DNA from: Sphingomonas profundi
Lineage (GTDB): Bacteria; Pseudomonadota; Alphaproteobacteria; Sphingomonadales; Sphingomonadaceae
Reading direction: 5' to 3'
Length of the DNA stretch: 64,000 nucleotides
NCBI RefSeq assembly: GCF_009739515.1
Contig: NZ_CP046535.1
Location: 1,488,001 to 1,552,000 of the forward strand
Of the stretch, positions 52,926 to 62,570 are shown piece after piece. The notes under the pieces were generated by a model. It worked only from the letters and a program-made list of their open reading frames with translations, did no database searches and had not been told where the DNA came from. The position numbers and the translations under genes are program-made. How positions within the stretch are numbered: position 1 is the stretch's first letter; the number at the start of each line of letters is the position of its first letter.

Positions 52926-54879
52926 GACGGCGGATGCGATCCGGCCGTCCGCTCCGCATCCGCCCGCCCGCATCCGCGAAGAACCGCCCGTCGCCGATCC
53001 GCAGGATGATGCCACCGCCTGCTCGGCGCCGCGCGGCGGCTGGCGGCCGGGCGCGCGATGGGCGCGGGATGCGGAGGAGGACTCGTCGCCGGAGGCCGCG
53101 TGGGCGGCCTTCCGCCGCCGCAAGGCCGCCCAGCGCGCCGCCACCCAGTGCGAGATCGAGCGGCTGCCGCTGCACCAGCGCCCGCCGGTGCGCGAGCTCG
53201 GCCGCCGCAGCGAGGCGGCGGAGAACCCCTTCAAGAACGGGGCTTTTCGCAGCGGGCCCGCCGGCGGCAAGCCGATCCACCACGGATCGTTCAAGGGTCC
53301 GTCGCTGGCCAGCCAGCCGTTTGCGATCCAGCCTTTCAGGGCGATGCGGCCGGACGATGGGGGCGCCGGCGGCGGCCAGCTGCCCGTTCCCCTCGGCGAA
53401 GCATCCGGAACGGCGCCGCTCGTCACCGCCCATCCGGTCGGCCCGCGCATAGTCGTGGCCGCCGCCTGCCCCGCCGCCCGCGCGCTCGGCCTGCTGCCCG
53501 GCATGCCGCTGACGCAGGCGCGCGCGCTGGTGCCGGGGCTGGACGTGCGCGATGCGGCGCCGGCGGCCGACTCGGCGATCCTGGAGCGGCTGGCCCTGTT
53601 CGCCGCCCGCCGCTGGACGCCGACGGCCGCCGTGTCGGCCGGGCTGGACGGGCTGTGGCTGGATCTGACCGGCGTCTCCCACCTGTTCGGCGGCGAGCGG
53701 GCGGTGGCCGCGCGGATGCTGCGCACCTGCGCGCGTGCCGGCTTCACCGCGCGCATCGCCGTGGCCGGCACGGCGGGCGCCGCCCACGCGCTCGCCCGCT
53801 ACGGACGCGAGCCGCTGGCGATCTGCCCGAGCGGCGGCGAGGCGGCGGCGATCGCCCAGCTGCCGCCGGCCGCGCTGCGGCTGGAGCAGAACCAGATCGA
53901 CGCCGCCCGCCGGCTGGGCATCGAGACGGTCGGCGATCTCTTGGCCAGCCCGCGCGGGCCGATCGGCCGGCGCTTCGGCACCAGCCTGATCGCCCGGATC
54001 GATCAAGCGATCGGCCGGCAAGGCGAGCCGATCGAGGCGATCGCGCCGTTCCAGCCGCCATCCGCCACGCTGCGCTTCGTCGAGCCGATCGCCACCGCCG
54101 AGGCGATCGCCACCGCCTTGGCCGATGCGATGACGATGCTGGTGCGCGAGCTCGGCCTGCGCGGCCTGGGCGCGCGGGCGCTGCTGCTCGCCTGCCTGCG
54201 GGTGGATGGGGCCGAGCAGCGTGTCCGCTGCGGCACCGCCCGGGCGACGCGCGACGGCGGCCACCTGCTGCGGCTGCTGGCGATGCGGATCGAGACGATC
54301 GAGCCCGGCTTCGGCATCGAGGGCATCCGCCTGGTCGCCACCCGGTCCGAGCCGCTGGCGGCGGAGGCGATCGACGGCGGCCTCGGCGCGGCCGGCGGGC
54401 CGCACGGCTGGGGCGGCGATCCGCCCGCGCCCGATCTCGCGCCGCTGATCGATCGGCTGGCCGGCCGTATCGGCGCGCGCAACCTCTACCGCGTGGGCGC
54501 GGTGGAGAGCGACGTGCCGGAGCGCGGCGTCCGCCCCGCCCCGCCGCTCGCCGAGGTGGCGGAGTGGCCGCGCCGCTGGCCGCGCCCGGCGCGGCTGCTG
54601 TCCCCGCCCGAGCAGGTGGATCATGTGATCTTCGAGATACCCGATCACCCGCCCCGCCGCTTCGTCTGGCGCGGCCGGCCGTATCTCGTCACCCGCGGCG
54701 ACGGGCCGGAGCGGATCCACGGCGAGTGGTGGCGCCGCAGCGGCGAGGCGGACGCGGTGCGCGATTATTATCAGGTGGAGGACGAGGCCGGCGCCCGCTT
54801 CTGGCTGTTCCGCCGCGGCGACGGCCTCGATCCCCGCACCGGCGACCTCAGCTGGCACCTGCACGGCGTGTTCGGGTGA
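52846..54879 (+). CDS. imuB: ImuB, catalytically inactive Y-family polymerase
   Basis: 677-residue Y-family-like scaffold of the mutasome. The start MPRVASLYLPNLATDRLRR lacks the catalytic Asp of active Y polymerases, as expected. Palm and finger parts resume near residue 190 (PLVTAHPVGPRIVVAAA, ARALGLLPGMPL), with TPTAAVSAGLDGLWLDLTGV near 265 and the little-finger region after 400. Residues about 21-188 are a low-complexity, probably disordered insertion, much longer than in most homologues. ATG at 52846 has GGGAGG five bases upstream. Normally it recruits DnaE2 through the beta clamp. Confidence 0.88.
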   Translation: MPRVASLYLPNLATDRLRRADAAARPETADAIRPSAPHPPARIREEPPVADPQDDATACSAPRGGWRPGARWARDAEEDSSPEAAWAAFRRRKAAQRAATQCEIERLPLHQRPPVRELGRRSEAAENPFKNGAFRSGPAGGKPIHHGSFKGPSLASQPFAIQPFRAMRPDDGGAGGGQLPVPLGEASGTAPLVTAHPVGPRIVVAAACPAARALGLLPGMPLTQARALVPGLDVRDAAPAADSAILERLALFAARRWTPTAAVSAGLDGLWLDLTGVSHLFGGERAVAARMLRTCARAGFTARIAVAGTAGAAHALARYGREPLAICPSGGEAAAIAQLPPAALRLEQNQIDAARRLGIETVGDLLASPRGPIGRRFGTSLIARIDQAIGRQGEPIEAIAPFQPPSATLRFVEPIATAEAIATALADAMTMLVRELGLRGLGARALLLACLRVDGAEQRVRCGTARATRDGGHLLRLLAMRIETIEPGFGIEGIRLVATRSEPLAAEAIDGGLGAAGGPHGWGGDPPAPDLAPLIDRLAGRIGARNLYRVGAVESDVPERGVRPAPPLAEVAEWPRRWPRPARLLSPPEQVDHVIFEIPDHPPRRFVWRGRPYLVTRGDGPERIHGEWWRRSGEADAVRDYYQVEDEAGARFWLFRRGDGLDPRTGDLSWHLHGVFG

Positions 54880-54936
54880 GGCACCGATCGGCGCACCAGA
54901 CGATGCTATATTCCGTGCCTTGCGAGGAGGTACATC

Positions 54937-55134
54937 ATGCGGACCACGATCGTGCTCGACGACGATCAGCTTGCGCTGGCGGCGGACTATACCGGGCTGC
55001 GCGAGAAGTCGGCCATCGTCCGCTAGGCGCTGAAGGCGCTGATCGAACGCGAGGCCGCGCGCAGGCTGGCCCTGCTCGGCGGCAGCGAACCCGATCTCGC
55101 GGCACCGCCGCGGCGCCGTTCCGCCGTCTTATGA
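54937..55134 (+). pseudogene. vapB: VapB-type antitoxin with in-frame amber codon
   Basis: A 65-codon frame begins MRTTIVLDDDQLALAADYTG and continues LREKSAIVR, then TAG at 55024-55026 (codon 30), then ALKALIEREAARRLALLGGS. The family normally has Glu at the stop position, so a single GAG to TAG change explains it. AGGAGG precedes the ATG at a good distance. The intact frame would overlap the toxin start by four bases. The N-terminal DNA-binding part would survive; the toxin-wrapping C-terminus would be lost unless there is readthrough or re-initiation. Confidence 0.75.
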
Positions 55135-55487
55135 TCCTGGCCGACACGTCGATCTGGATCGATCATCTGCGCGCCGGCGATCCGCTGCCCGCCGCCCGGC
55201 TGAGGCGGCGGCAGGTGATCGTGATCGGCGAGATCGCGCTCGGCAGCCTGCGCCGCCGCCGCGAGACGCTGGCCGATCTCCACGCGCTGCCGCGCGCGGT
55301 GCAGGCCGGCGAGGGCGAGGTGCAGGTGTTGATCGAAGCCGCGCCGCTGCACGGCCTTGGCATCGGCTATGTCGATGCGCACCTGCTCGCCTCGGTCCGG
55401 CTCACGCCGGGGGCCTCGCTGTGGACCAGCGACAGGCGGCTGCATGCCGCCGCTCGATGGCTCGGCATCGCCCCTCCGGCCGACTGA
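55131..55487 (+). CDS. vapC: VapC-type PIN-domain toxin, slightly shortened
   Basis: 118-residue PIN-domain ribonuclease. All four metal-binding acidic residues are present: D5 ([10 protein letters not shown]), E34 ([10 protein letters not shown]), D82 ([10 protein letters not shown]) and D101 (LWTSDRRL). About four residues that commonly read HPF-like just before VIGE appear missing ([10 protein letters not shown]). VapC toxins cleave tRNA or rRNA. The gene sits between imuB and dnaE2 and lies behind a damaged antitoxin, so it may be attenuated or weakly translated. Confidence 0.82.
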   Translation: MILADTSIWIDHLRAGDPLPAARLRRRQVIVIGEIALGSLRRRRETLADLHALPRAVQAGEGEVQVLIEAAPLHGLGIGYVDAHLLASVRLTPGASLWTSDRRLHAAARWLGIAPPAD

Positions 55488-55500
55488 GCCTGCACCTGCC

Positions 55501-58500
55501 ATGGCCTATTCCGAACTCCAGGTGACGACGCACTTCAGCTTCCTGCGCGGCGTCTCTTCGTGCGACGAGCTGTTCGCCGCCGCCGCGCTGCTCGGCCTGC
55601 CGGCGCTCGGGCTGGTCGATCGCAATTCGGTGGCGGGGCTGGTGCGCGGCATGGTGGCGGCGCGGGCGACGGGGATGCGGATGGTGGCCGGCTGCCGGCT
55701 CGATCTCGCCTGCGCCTGCCCGGAGAGCCACCCGCCGGGCGACTGCCGGAGCGCATCGTCGCTGCTGGTCTGGCCGCAGGATCGCGCCGGTTGGCGCCAC
55801 CTCACCCGCCTGCTCACGATCGGCAAGGGCCGCGCCAATGCGCAGAAGGGCGAGAAGGGCCGCTGCTTCCTGCACTGGGAGGATGTCGCGGCCCATGCCG
55901 GCGGCCTCGTCGCCGCGCTGGTGCCCGATCTGGCGGACCGCGGGACGGAGATCGCGCTGGCCCAGCTGGCCGACATCTTCGGCGATGCCGCCCATCTCTG
56001 CCTCACCCACCGCCGCCGCCCCGGCGATGCGCTGCGGCTGCACGAGCTCGCCGGCATGGCGCGCCGGTTCGGCGTGCGCCCGCTCGCCACCGGCGACGTG
56101 CTCCACCACACGCCGGACCGGCGGATGCTGCAGGACGTCGTCACCGCCATCCGCCACGGGTGCACGATCGACGATCTCGGCTTCCGCCGCGAGCGCCACG
56201 CCGACCGCCACCTGAAGGGGCCGGACGAGATGGCCCGCCGCTTCGCCCTCCACCCGGATGCGATCGCCGCCACGGAGGCCATCGTCGAGCGCTGCACCTT
56301 CGCGCTGACCGAGCTGGACTATCGCTATCCCGACGAGCTGGTGATGAGCGGTCGCACGCCGCAGGCCGCGCTGGAGCAGCTGACCCGCGATGCGCTGGCG
56401 CTGAAGTTCCCCGATGCGCCGTCGCGCTATGCCGGGCTGCTGGAACATGAGCTGCAACTGGTCGCCCGGCTCGGCTACGCGCCCTATTTCCTCACCGTCA
56501 ACTCGATCGTCCAGTTCGCCCGCAGCCAGGGCATCCTGTGCCAGGGGCGCGGCTCCGCGGCCAATTCGATGATCTGCTTCGTGCTCGGCATCACCTCGAT
56601 CGATCCGGTGCGGCACGAGCTGCTGTTCGAGCGGTTCATTTCCGGCGAGCGCAAGGAGCCGCCCGACATCGACGTAGATTTCGAGCATGAGCGGCGCGAG
56701 GAGGTGATCCAGTGGATCTACGAGACCTACGGCCACCGCCACGCCGCGCTGACCGCCGTCGTCAGCCGCTTCCGCGCGCGCGGATCGGTGCGCGAGGTGG
56801 GCAAGGCGCTGGGCCTGCCGGAGGACATGACCGGCGCGCTCGCCGGCCAGGTGTGGGGCTGGTCCACCGAGGGCGTGGGAGACAGGCACGTCGCGCAGCT
56901 GAACCTCAACGCCGCCGATCCGCGCCTCGCCCTCACGCTCGATCTCGCCCGCCAGCTGATCGGCACGCCGCGCCACCTCTCGCAGCATCCGGGCGGCTTC
57001 GTGCTGACGCGCGAGCGGCTCGACGATCTCGTGCCGATCGAGCCCGCCGCCATGGCCGATCGCCGCGTGATCGAGTGGGAGAAGGAGGATATCGAGGAAC
57101 TGGGCTTCATGAAGGTCGATATCCTCGGCCTCGGCATGCTCGGCTGCATGCGCCGCGCCTTCGATCTGCTGGCGGCGCACAAGGGCCTGCGCCTCGATCT
57201 CGCCTCGGCCGAGATGCAGACGGACTGCCCCAGGACGTTCGAGATGATCCAGCGGGCCGACACGCTCGGCACCTTCCAGATCGAGAGCCGCGCGCAGATG
57301 AGCATGCTGCCGCGGCTGAAGCCCAGGAAGTTCTACGATCTCGTCATCCAGGTGGCGATCGTGCGGCCGGGGCCGATCCAGGGCGACATGGTCCACCCCT
57401 ATCTGCGCCGGCGGGAGGGCAAGGAAAAGGCCGAATATCCGAAGCCGGAGCTGGAAGCGGTGCTGAAGAAGACCTACGGCGTGCCGCTGTTCCAGGAACA
57501 GGCGATGAAGGTGGCGATCGTCGGCGCCGGCTTCACCCCGGCCGAGGCGGATCAGCTGCGCCGATCGATGGCGACGTTCAAGTTCACCGGCGGCGTCGGC
57601 GAATTTGCCGACAAGATGATCGGCGGCATGATCCGCAACGGCTATGAGCGCGATTTCGCCGAGCGCACGTTCAAGCAGATCGAGGGTTTCGGCAGCTACG
57701 GCTTTCCGGAGAGCCACGCCGCCAGCTTCGCCAAGATCGCCTACGCCTCGTCGTGGATGAAGTGCCACCATCCGGACATCTTCTGCGCCGCCCTGCTCAA
57801 CGCCCAGCCGATGGGCTTCTACGCCCCCGCCCAGATCGTCCGCGATGCGCGCGACCACGGCGTGGAGGTGCGGCCGGTGGACGTGAACGCCAGCCGGTGG
57901 GACTGCACGCTGGAGAGCCTCGACGAACCGTTCCTCCCCGGCACGGGCAGGGGGACCGGCACAGCCGGTGGAGGGGGGCTGCGGCCGGATGGAACGACAC
58001 CGCGTGCCGTCACCCGCCGCCCATGTCCCGCCGATGGCCCCCCTGCCCGTGCCGGGGAGGAGCGGTTCGCCGTGCGGCTGGGGCTGCGCATGGTGCGCGG
58101 CCTCTCCAACGTGGATGGGGCGAAGATCGTCGCGGCGCGCGGCGGCACGCCGTTCGCCTCGCCGGAAGACCTCTGGTTCAGGAGCGGGGTGGCGCCGGCC
58201 GCGATAGAGAAGCTGGCCGATGCCGATGCGTTCGGGCGGATCACTAGCGGCCCGTCCCGCCAGCCGTCATCCCCCCACCCTCCACCGGCGGGACGGGACG
58301 GCCTGTCGCGCCGCGACGCGCTCTGGCGGGTGCGCGGCCTGGCCGCGGCGCCGCTGCCGCTGTTCGCCGCCGCCGACGCGCGCGAGGCCGCGAACGAGCC
58401 CGCGGTGGCGCTGCGCCAGATGACCGAGGGACGCGAGGTGGTCGAGGATTATCGCGCCGTCCAGCTCTCGCTGCGCGCCCACCCGCTCGCCTTCCTGCGC

Positions 58501-59028
58501 GCCGACCTCGCCCGGCGCGGCGTGGTGACGGCCCGGGCGCTGGAGACGATCCGCGACGGCCGCCACGTCGAGGTCGCCGGCATCATCCTGGTGCGGCAGA
58601 AGCCGGGCTCCGCCAAGGGGGTGCTGTTCATCACGATCGAGGACGAGACCGGCATCGCCAACGGCATCCTCTGGCCGGATCGGTTCGAGGCACAGCGCCG
58701 CACCGTGCTGGCCTCGGCGATGATCGGCATACGCGGCCGCGTGCAGCGCGAGGGGCTGGTGATCCACGTGATCGCCGACCATATCGTCGATTACACGCCG
58801 CTGCTGCGCACAGTCGGCGAGATGGACTTCCCGCACCGCCCCGGCCCGGGCGACGGCGCCACCCACGGCGGCTCACCCGATCGCGGCGATCCCGGCTACA
58901 AGGACCATCGCCCCACGGATCGCGAGCGGACCTGGGCGCCGAAGATCTACGACAGCTATCACCGCGCCTTCGCCGACGGCTGCGACCCGGAAGACGCGAT
59001 CCGCGTGAAGACGCGCGACTTCCACTGA
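55501..59028 (+). CDS. dnaE2: Error-prone DNA polymerase DnaE2
   Basis: 1175-residue C-family polymerase of the SOS mutasome. The PHP domain opens with [20 protein letters not shown]. Catalytic acids are in [15 protein letters not shown] near 390, and the fingers and helix-hairpin-helix region [18 protein letters not shown] lie near 735. An OB fold is near 1020 ([18 protein letters not shown]). The protein is longer than typical DnaE2 because of two in-frame palindrome-bounded insertions at about residues 811-854 and 917-932, both in poorly conserved stretches. ATG at 55501, 13 bp after vapC. Confidence 0.94.
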   Translation: MAYSELQVTTHFSFLRGVSSCDELFAAAALLGLPALGLVDRNSVAGLVRGMVAARATGMRMVAGCRLDLACACPESHPPGDCRSASSLLVWPQDRAGWRHLTRLLTIGKGRANAQKGEKGRCFLHWEDVAAHAGGLVAALVPDLADRGTEIALAQLADIFGDAAHLCLTHRRRPGDALRLHELAGMARRFGVRPLATGDVLHHTPDRRMLQDVVTAIRHGCTIDDLGFRRERHADRHLKGPDEMARRFALHPDAIAATEAIVERCTFALTELDYRYPDELVMSGRTPQAALEQLTRDALALKFPDAPSRYAGLLEHELQLVARLGYAPYFLTVNSIVQFARSQGILCQGRGSAANSMICFVLGITSIDPVRHELLFERFISGERKEPPDIDVDFEHERREEVIQWIYETYGHRHAALTAVVSRFRARGSVREVGKALGLPEDMTGALAGQVWGWSTEGVGDRHVAQLNLNAADPRLALTLDLARQLIGTPRHLSQHPGGFVLTRERLDDLVPIEPAAMADRRVIEWEKEDIEELGFMKVDILGLGMLGCMRRAFDLLAAHKGLRLDLASAEMQTDCPRTFEMIQRADTLGTFQIESRAQMSMLPRLKPRKFYDLVIQVAIVRPGPIQGDMVHPYLRRREGKEKAEYPKPELEAVLKKTYGVPLFQEQAMKVAIVGAGFTPAEADQLRRSMATFKFTGGVGEFADKMIGGMIRNGYERDFAERTFKQIEGFGSYGFPESHAASFAKIAYASSWMKCHHPDIFCAALLNAQPMGFYAPAQIVRDARDHGVEVRPVDVNASRWDCTLESLDEPFLPGTGRGTGTAGGGGLRPDGTTPRAVTRRPCPADGPPARAGEERFAVRLGLRMVRGLSNVDGAKIVAARGGTPFASPEDLWFRSGVAPAAIEKLADADAFGRITSGPSRQPSSPHPPPAGRDGLSRRDALWRVRGLAAAPLPLFAAADAREAANEPAVALRQMTEGREVVEDYRAVQLSLRAHPLAFLRADLARRGVVTARALETIRDGRHVEVAGIILVRQKPGSAKGVLFITIEDETGIANGILWPDRFEAQRRTVLASAMIGIRGRVQREGLVIHVIADHIVDYTPLLRTVGEMDFPHRPGPGDGATHGGSPDRGDPGYKDHRPTDRERTWAPKIYDSYHRAFADGCDPEDAIRVKTRDFH
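57932..58061. repeat. Palindrome-bounded insertion inside dnaE2 (1)
   Basis: The arms CTCCCCGGCACGGGCAGGGG and its reverse complement CCCCTGCCCGTGCCGGGGAG lie about 107 bp apart; the full arms match at 23 of 24 positions. The insert is in frame and encodes a Gly/Pro/Arg-rich stretch ([13 protein letters not shown]) with no counterpart in the family, between [10 protein letters not shown] and [10 protein letters not shown]. Confidence 0.75.
58251..58297. repeat. Palindrome-bounded insertion inside dnaE2 (2)
   Basis: CCCGTCCCGCC at 58251-58261 is the perfect inverse of GGCGGGACGGG at 58287-58297. It is in frame and encodes a Ser/Pro-rich stretch ([18 protein letters not shown]) between DAFGRI and the conserved [11 protein letters not shown]. 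Confidence 0.55.
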
Positions 59029-59051
59029 CGCGCCCGCGCGTCTCCCGCGGT

Positions 59052-60044
59052 TCAGAGCCGGACGATCACCTTGCCCACATTGCCGCCGGTGAACAGCTTC
59101 GCATACGCGCCCAGCACGTTCGCCAGCCCGGCCGTCTCGTCGAACGGCATCGTCAGCCGGCCATCGTCCAGCCAGCCGCGCAGCCGATCGGTCAGCTCCG
59201 GCCCGCGATCCATGAAGTCGGGCGAGAAGAAGCCGGTGATCTGCAGGCGGCGCGCGAGGATCTGGTCGAACCGGCGTGGCCCGGGCTGCGCCTCGGCATA
59301 GCCGGCGACGAGGCCGCAGAGCGCGATGCGCCCGTAATGGGCCATGTTGGGCAGCACCGCATCCAGCAGCGGGCCGCCGACATTGTCGAAATAGACGTCC
59401 ACGCCGTTCGGCGCCGCCGCCGCGATCGCGCCCTCCACGTCCGCGCCGCGATGATCGACCGCCGCGTCCAGGCCGAGCTCATCCGTCAGGAAGGCGCATT
59501 TGCGCGGGCCGCCGGCGATGCCGATCACGCGCGCGCCCAGGATGCGGGCGATCTGCGCGGCCAGGATGCCCGTGGCGCCCGCCGCGGCCGAGACCAGCAC
59601 CGTCTCGCCCGGCCGCGTCCGCCCCACCTCGGCGATGCCGACCAGCGCCGTCCAGCCGTTCATGCCCAGCACGCCGAGATGCTGGCGCGGATCCGCCACG
59701 CCGTCGTCGAGCACGACCAGTCCGGAGAGTTCGGGCCGCACCACCGATATCTCCGCCCACTGGCCGAAGGCGCGGACGAGATCGCCGGCCGCGAAGCCCT
59801 CTGCCCGCGATTCGAGCACCCGGCCCAGCACGAGGCCCGGCACCACGCTGCCGAGCGGGATCGGCGGCTGATAGCTGTCGGTGCGCGGCGTCATCCACAT
59901 GCGCGTGCCGGCATCCAGCGAGAGCAGTTCGTTGGCGATCACCACCTCGCCCTCGGCGGCGCTGGGCGTCGGCGCATCGACCAGGTGGATCGCCGCGGCG
60001 AAATCGTTGCCGGCGGGATAGTCGTCGAGTTGCCAGGCCTTCAT
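59052..60044 (-). CDS. Zinc-independent MDR oxidoreductase (curcumin/alkenal reductase-like)
   Basis: 330-residue NADP-dependent medium-chain reductase of the CurA/leukotriene-B4 dehydrogenase group. The nucleotide motif is SAAAGATGILAAQIARILGARV near 140, with GMNGWTALVGIAEVG before it and DVYFDNVGGPLLDAVL near 220. Zinc ligands are absent. ATG at 60044 follows AAAGGCGAG and gives MKAWQLDDYP; a longer start adds ten residues of no conserved character. It probably reduces a conjugated enone. Confidence 0.85.
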   Translation of the reverse strand: MKAWQLDDYPAGNDFAAAIHLVDAPTPSAAEGEVVIANELLSLDAGTRMWMTPRTDSYQPPIPLGSVVPGLVLGRVLESRAEGFAAGDLVRAFGQWAEISVVRPELSGLVVLDDGVADPRQHLGVLGMNGWTALVGIAEVGRTRPGETVLVSAAAGATGILAAQIARILGARVIGIAGGPRKCAFLTDELGLDAAVDHRGADVEGAIAAAAPNGVDVYFDNVGGPLLDAVLPNMAHYGRIALCGLVAGYAEAQPGPRRFDQILARRLQITGFFSPDFMDRGPELTDRLRGWLDDGRLTMPFDETAGLANVLGAYAKLFTGGNVGKVIVRL

Positions 60045-60299
60045 CGTCTCGCCTTTCGTGGATGCGCGCGACATGCTGGCCGGCGTGCCGGCGGGGCAAC
60101 TATCAGAAACGCTACCGCCACCCCCGCGATCCGGCCCCGCCTCCCCGCCTTTAACCGGCCCTTATCTTCTCGGCGATATGATCCGTTCCGGTTGAAGATC
60201 TTCCGCCGGTGGCGGGTGTGAACCAGCTGTTAGGCATTTCACCTTAGCCGTCGTCGGAGTGTGGATCGGGATCGCTCCCGGCGTTCGGGGAGACAGACG

Positions 60300-60968
60300 A
60301 TGGCTTCGCGGCCGATCGAGAGAGACGATACAGACGTGGCCGCCCGGCTGATGGCGCTCGTGCGGAGCGACAGCAGCGCCGGGCGCGGGGCGCTGACCGC
60401 CCGGCCCTATCTTCCGGGCAACGAGACGGCGCGCAACTTCGCCGACGCCGCCCATTATCTCTGCCTGATCCACGGCCGCGCGCCGGGCGTGGTCGATCTC
60501 GCCGCCGCGCAATATGTGCCGCCCGCCGCGCGCGCCTGGCTGGAAACCGCCGTGTCGGGCTTCGGGCGGGAACGCGGCTACATCACCCGCCTGGCCGTGG
60601 CCGCCGGGCCGCAGCCGAGCACGCCGGGCCACGCCACGTCGGAAGCCACCGTTCTCGCCCAGCGCCACGCCGCGGAGGTGCTCGCCCGATCGGAGCGCAG
60701 CGGCTGCGCGCTGGGTGCCGCAATGGCGCTGGTGCTCGACTGGCGGGCGCTGCGCGAGGTGCTGGACATCGCCGCCATCCGCTTCGGCATGGAGCCGCCG
60801 CCGCTGGCGCTGCCGGGCGTGGAGGAGACGCGCGCGCTCGCCGCCACCTTCGCCACCACGCCGGCGGCCGAGCGGGCGATGCTGTTCGGCGCGGAGCAGA
60901 TCATGCGCCAGCACCGCGCGCTGTGGGATCTGCTCGACGCCCGCCGCCAGGCCCGCCTCGAACAATAG
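60300..60968 (+). CDS. Conserved protein of unknown function beside moxR
   Basis: 222-residue soluble, mostly helical protein; no family named with confidence. The middle YLPGNETARNFADAAHYLCLIHGRAPGVVD and GYITRLAVAAGPQPSTPGHATSEA look ordered. A polar Ala-rich C-terminal helix carries GAEQIMRQHRALWDLLDARR. The start at 60300 follows GGGGAGA. It precedes the MoxR gene by 87 bp on the same strand and may belong to that operon. The 255-bp upstream gap holds no gene. Confidence 0.6.
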   Translation: MASRPIERDDTDVAARLMALVRSDSSAGRGALTARPYLPGNETARNFADAAHYLCLIHGRAPGVVDLAAAQYVPPAARAWLETAVSGFGRERGYITRLAVAAGPQPSTPGHATSEATVLAQRHAAEVLARSERSGCALGAAMALVLDWRALREVLDIAAIRFGMEPPPLALPGVEETRALAATFATTPAAERAMLFGAEQIMRQHRALWDLLDARRQARLEQ

Positions 60969-61055
60969 CGCCTGCCGCAACGATCGCCCGGCCTTGCGTG
61001 GCCGCGCCCGCTTTCCTATCCCGGTCGCGACCGACGCGATCGAAAGGAATGGCGA

Positions 61056-61901
61056 GTGCGCTTCGAAGGCACGCGGGACTATGTCGCGACGGACGATCTG
61101 AAGGTGGCGGTGAACGCCGCCGTCACCCTGCGCCGCCCGCTGCTGGTGAAGGGGGAGCCCGGCACCGGCAAGACGGTGCTGGCGCACGAGGTGGCGAAGG
61201 CGGCGAACGCGCCGCTGATCCAGTGGCACGTGAAATCCACCACCAAGGCGCATCAGGGCCTCTACGAATATGATGCCGTCGCCCGCCTGCGCGACGGGCA
61301 GCTCGGCGATCCGCGCGTGCACGATATCGCCAACTACATTCGCCGCGGCAAATTGTGGGAGGCGTTCACCAGCCCCGTTTTGCCCGTGCTGCTGATCGAC
61401 GAGATCGACAAGGCCGACATCGAGTTCCCGAACGATCTGCTCCAGGAGCTCGATCGCATGGCCTTCGACGTCTACGAGACGGGCGAGACGGTGGCCGCGC
61501 AGGAGCGGCCGATCGTCGTCATCACCTCGAACAACGAGAAGGAACTGCCGGACGCCTTCCTGCGCCGCTGCTTCTTCCACTACATCAAGTTCCCCGATCG
61601 CGAGACGATGCAGGCGATCGTCGACGTGCATTTTCCCGGCATCCAGAAGACGCTCGTCGCCCGCGCGATGGACATCTTCTACGAGGTGCGCGACGTGCCC
61701 GGCCTGAAGAAGAAGCCCTCGACCAGCGAACTGCTCGACTGGCTTAAGCTGCTGCTGGCGGAGGACATGCCGCTGGAGGTGCTGCAGTCCAGGGATGCGC
61801 GCAAGGCGATCCCGCCGCTTCACGGGGCGCTGCTGAAGAACGAGCAGGACGTGATGCTGTTCGAGCGGCTGGCCTTCATGTCGCGCCGCCAGGGCGGCTG
61901 A
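61056..61901 (+). CDS. MoxR-family AAA+ ATPase
   Basis: 281-residue chaperone-like AAA ATPase. Walker A VKGEPGTGKTVLAHEVAKA near 30, Walker B PVLLIDEIDKADIEF near 112, sensor segment VVITSNNEKELPDAFLRRCFF near 150. MoxR proteins act with VWA-domain proteins to mature or insert cofactors into enzymes. The GTG at 61056 is preceded by AAAGGA; the nearby ATG is out of frame. A CoxE-type VWA gene lies at the right edge. Confidence 0.9.
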   Translation: MRFEGTRDYVATDDLKVAVNAAVTLRRPLLVKGEPGTGKTVLAHEVAKAANAPLIQWHVKSTTKAHQGLYEYDAVARLRDGQLGDPRVHDIANYIRRGKLWEAFTSPVLPVLLIDEIDKADIEFPNDLLQELDRMAFDVYETGETVAAQERPIVVITSNNEKELPDAFLRRCFFHYIKFPDRETMQAIVDVHFPGIQKTLVARAMDIFYEVRDVPGLKKKPSTSELLDWLKLLLAEDMPLEVLQSRDARKAIPPLHGALLKNEQDVMLFERLAFMSRRQGG

Positions 61902-61903
61902 GC

Positions 61904-62434
61904 GTGGCGCCCCCCGCGCCCCCGCCGATCGCCACCTTGGCCGAGCTGGACGCGGCGCGCGCGCAGGCGCGCGGCCTCGTCCACCGCCGCGCGCTGAAGG
62001 CGGCGGGCCGCGCGGCGGTGCCGTTCGGCTTCGGCCACGATGCGCTGGCCGATCTCGTCGACGACATCCAGCGCATCTTCCGCCTCACCCCCGCGCAGCG
62101 CGCCGAGATCGCCCCGCGTCTGCTCACGAGCATGACGGACCTGATCGCCGCCTACGCCCCTCCGGCGATCGGCGCGGAGGCGATCGCCGGCCTCGCCGCC
62201 CGCTTCGGCGCCAACCCGATCGCGCGCGTGGCCGGCCGCTCCTTCGCCGGCCGGCTGCTGCGCCGCGTCGCGGCCGGGCGCGGCCTGCTCGGCACCGTCG
62301 CCAGGCGGGCATGGGTGATCCCGGCGGCGCTCGGCGGCGGCGCCGCCGCCGGCTACGAACTGCTCGGCCGCCGCTGCATCAACCAGTGCCACGCCTACCT
62401 GCGCACGCGGCTGCCGGGGGCGGCGATCGCCTGA
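61904..62434 (+). CDS. Hypothetical protein between MoxR and CoxE-type genes
   Basis: 176 residues, Ala/Arg-rich. The N-terminal half is helical and amphipathic (LAELDAARAQARGLVHRRAL). A possible membrane-associated stretch runs about 135-155 (AWVIPAALGGGAAAGYELLG), and the end RRCINQCHAYLRTRLPG has two cysteines. It starts with GTG two bases after the moxR stop, so it is probably translated from the same message. Resemblance to small membrane-associated DUF697-like proteins is weak; function unknown. Confidence 0.6.
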   Translation: MAPPAPPPIATLAELDAARAQARGLVHRRALKAAGRAAVPFGFGHDALADLVDDIQRIFRLTPAQRAEIAPRLLTSMTDLIAAYAPPAIGAEAIAGLAARFGANPIARVAGRSFAGRLLRRVAAGRGLLGTVARRAWVIPAALGGGAAAGYELLGRRCINQCHAYLRTRLPGAAIA

Positions 62435-62570
62435 CGCGACGAGCCGCTTCGAGGCCCGGCGACAAGGCGCTCCCTCCCCTGCGGCGCGGATCGGGCTTGC
62501 ACCACCCTCCCGCTTCGCCACACTGCCGAGGCGGCGGCCCGGCGAGGCCGTGGACAAAAGGGAGGATCAT

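Noticed and set aside
53058-55487. Very long frame overlapping imuB in another phase
   Set aside because: Only its last 118 codons (vapC) have protein-like sequence; the rest is an Arg/Ala-rich shadow of imuB.
54901-55500. Riboswitch or RNA gene between imuB and dnaE2
   Set aside because: The stretch is fully explained by a vapBC module once the amber codon in vapB is recognised.
60045-60299. Small gene in the 255-bp gap before the protein at 60300
   Set aside because: No frame with a ribosome site and plausible protein composition was found on either strand.
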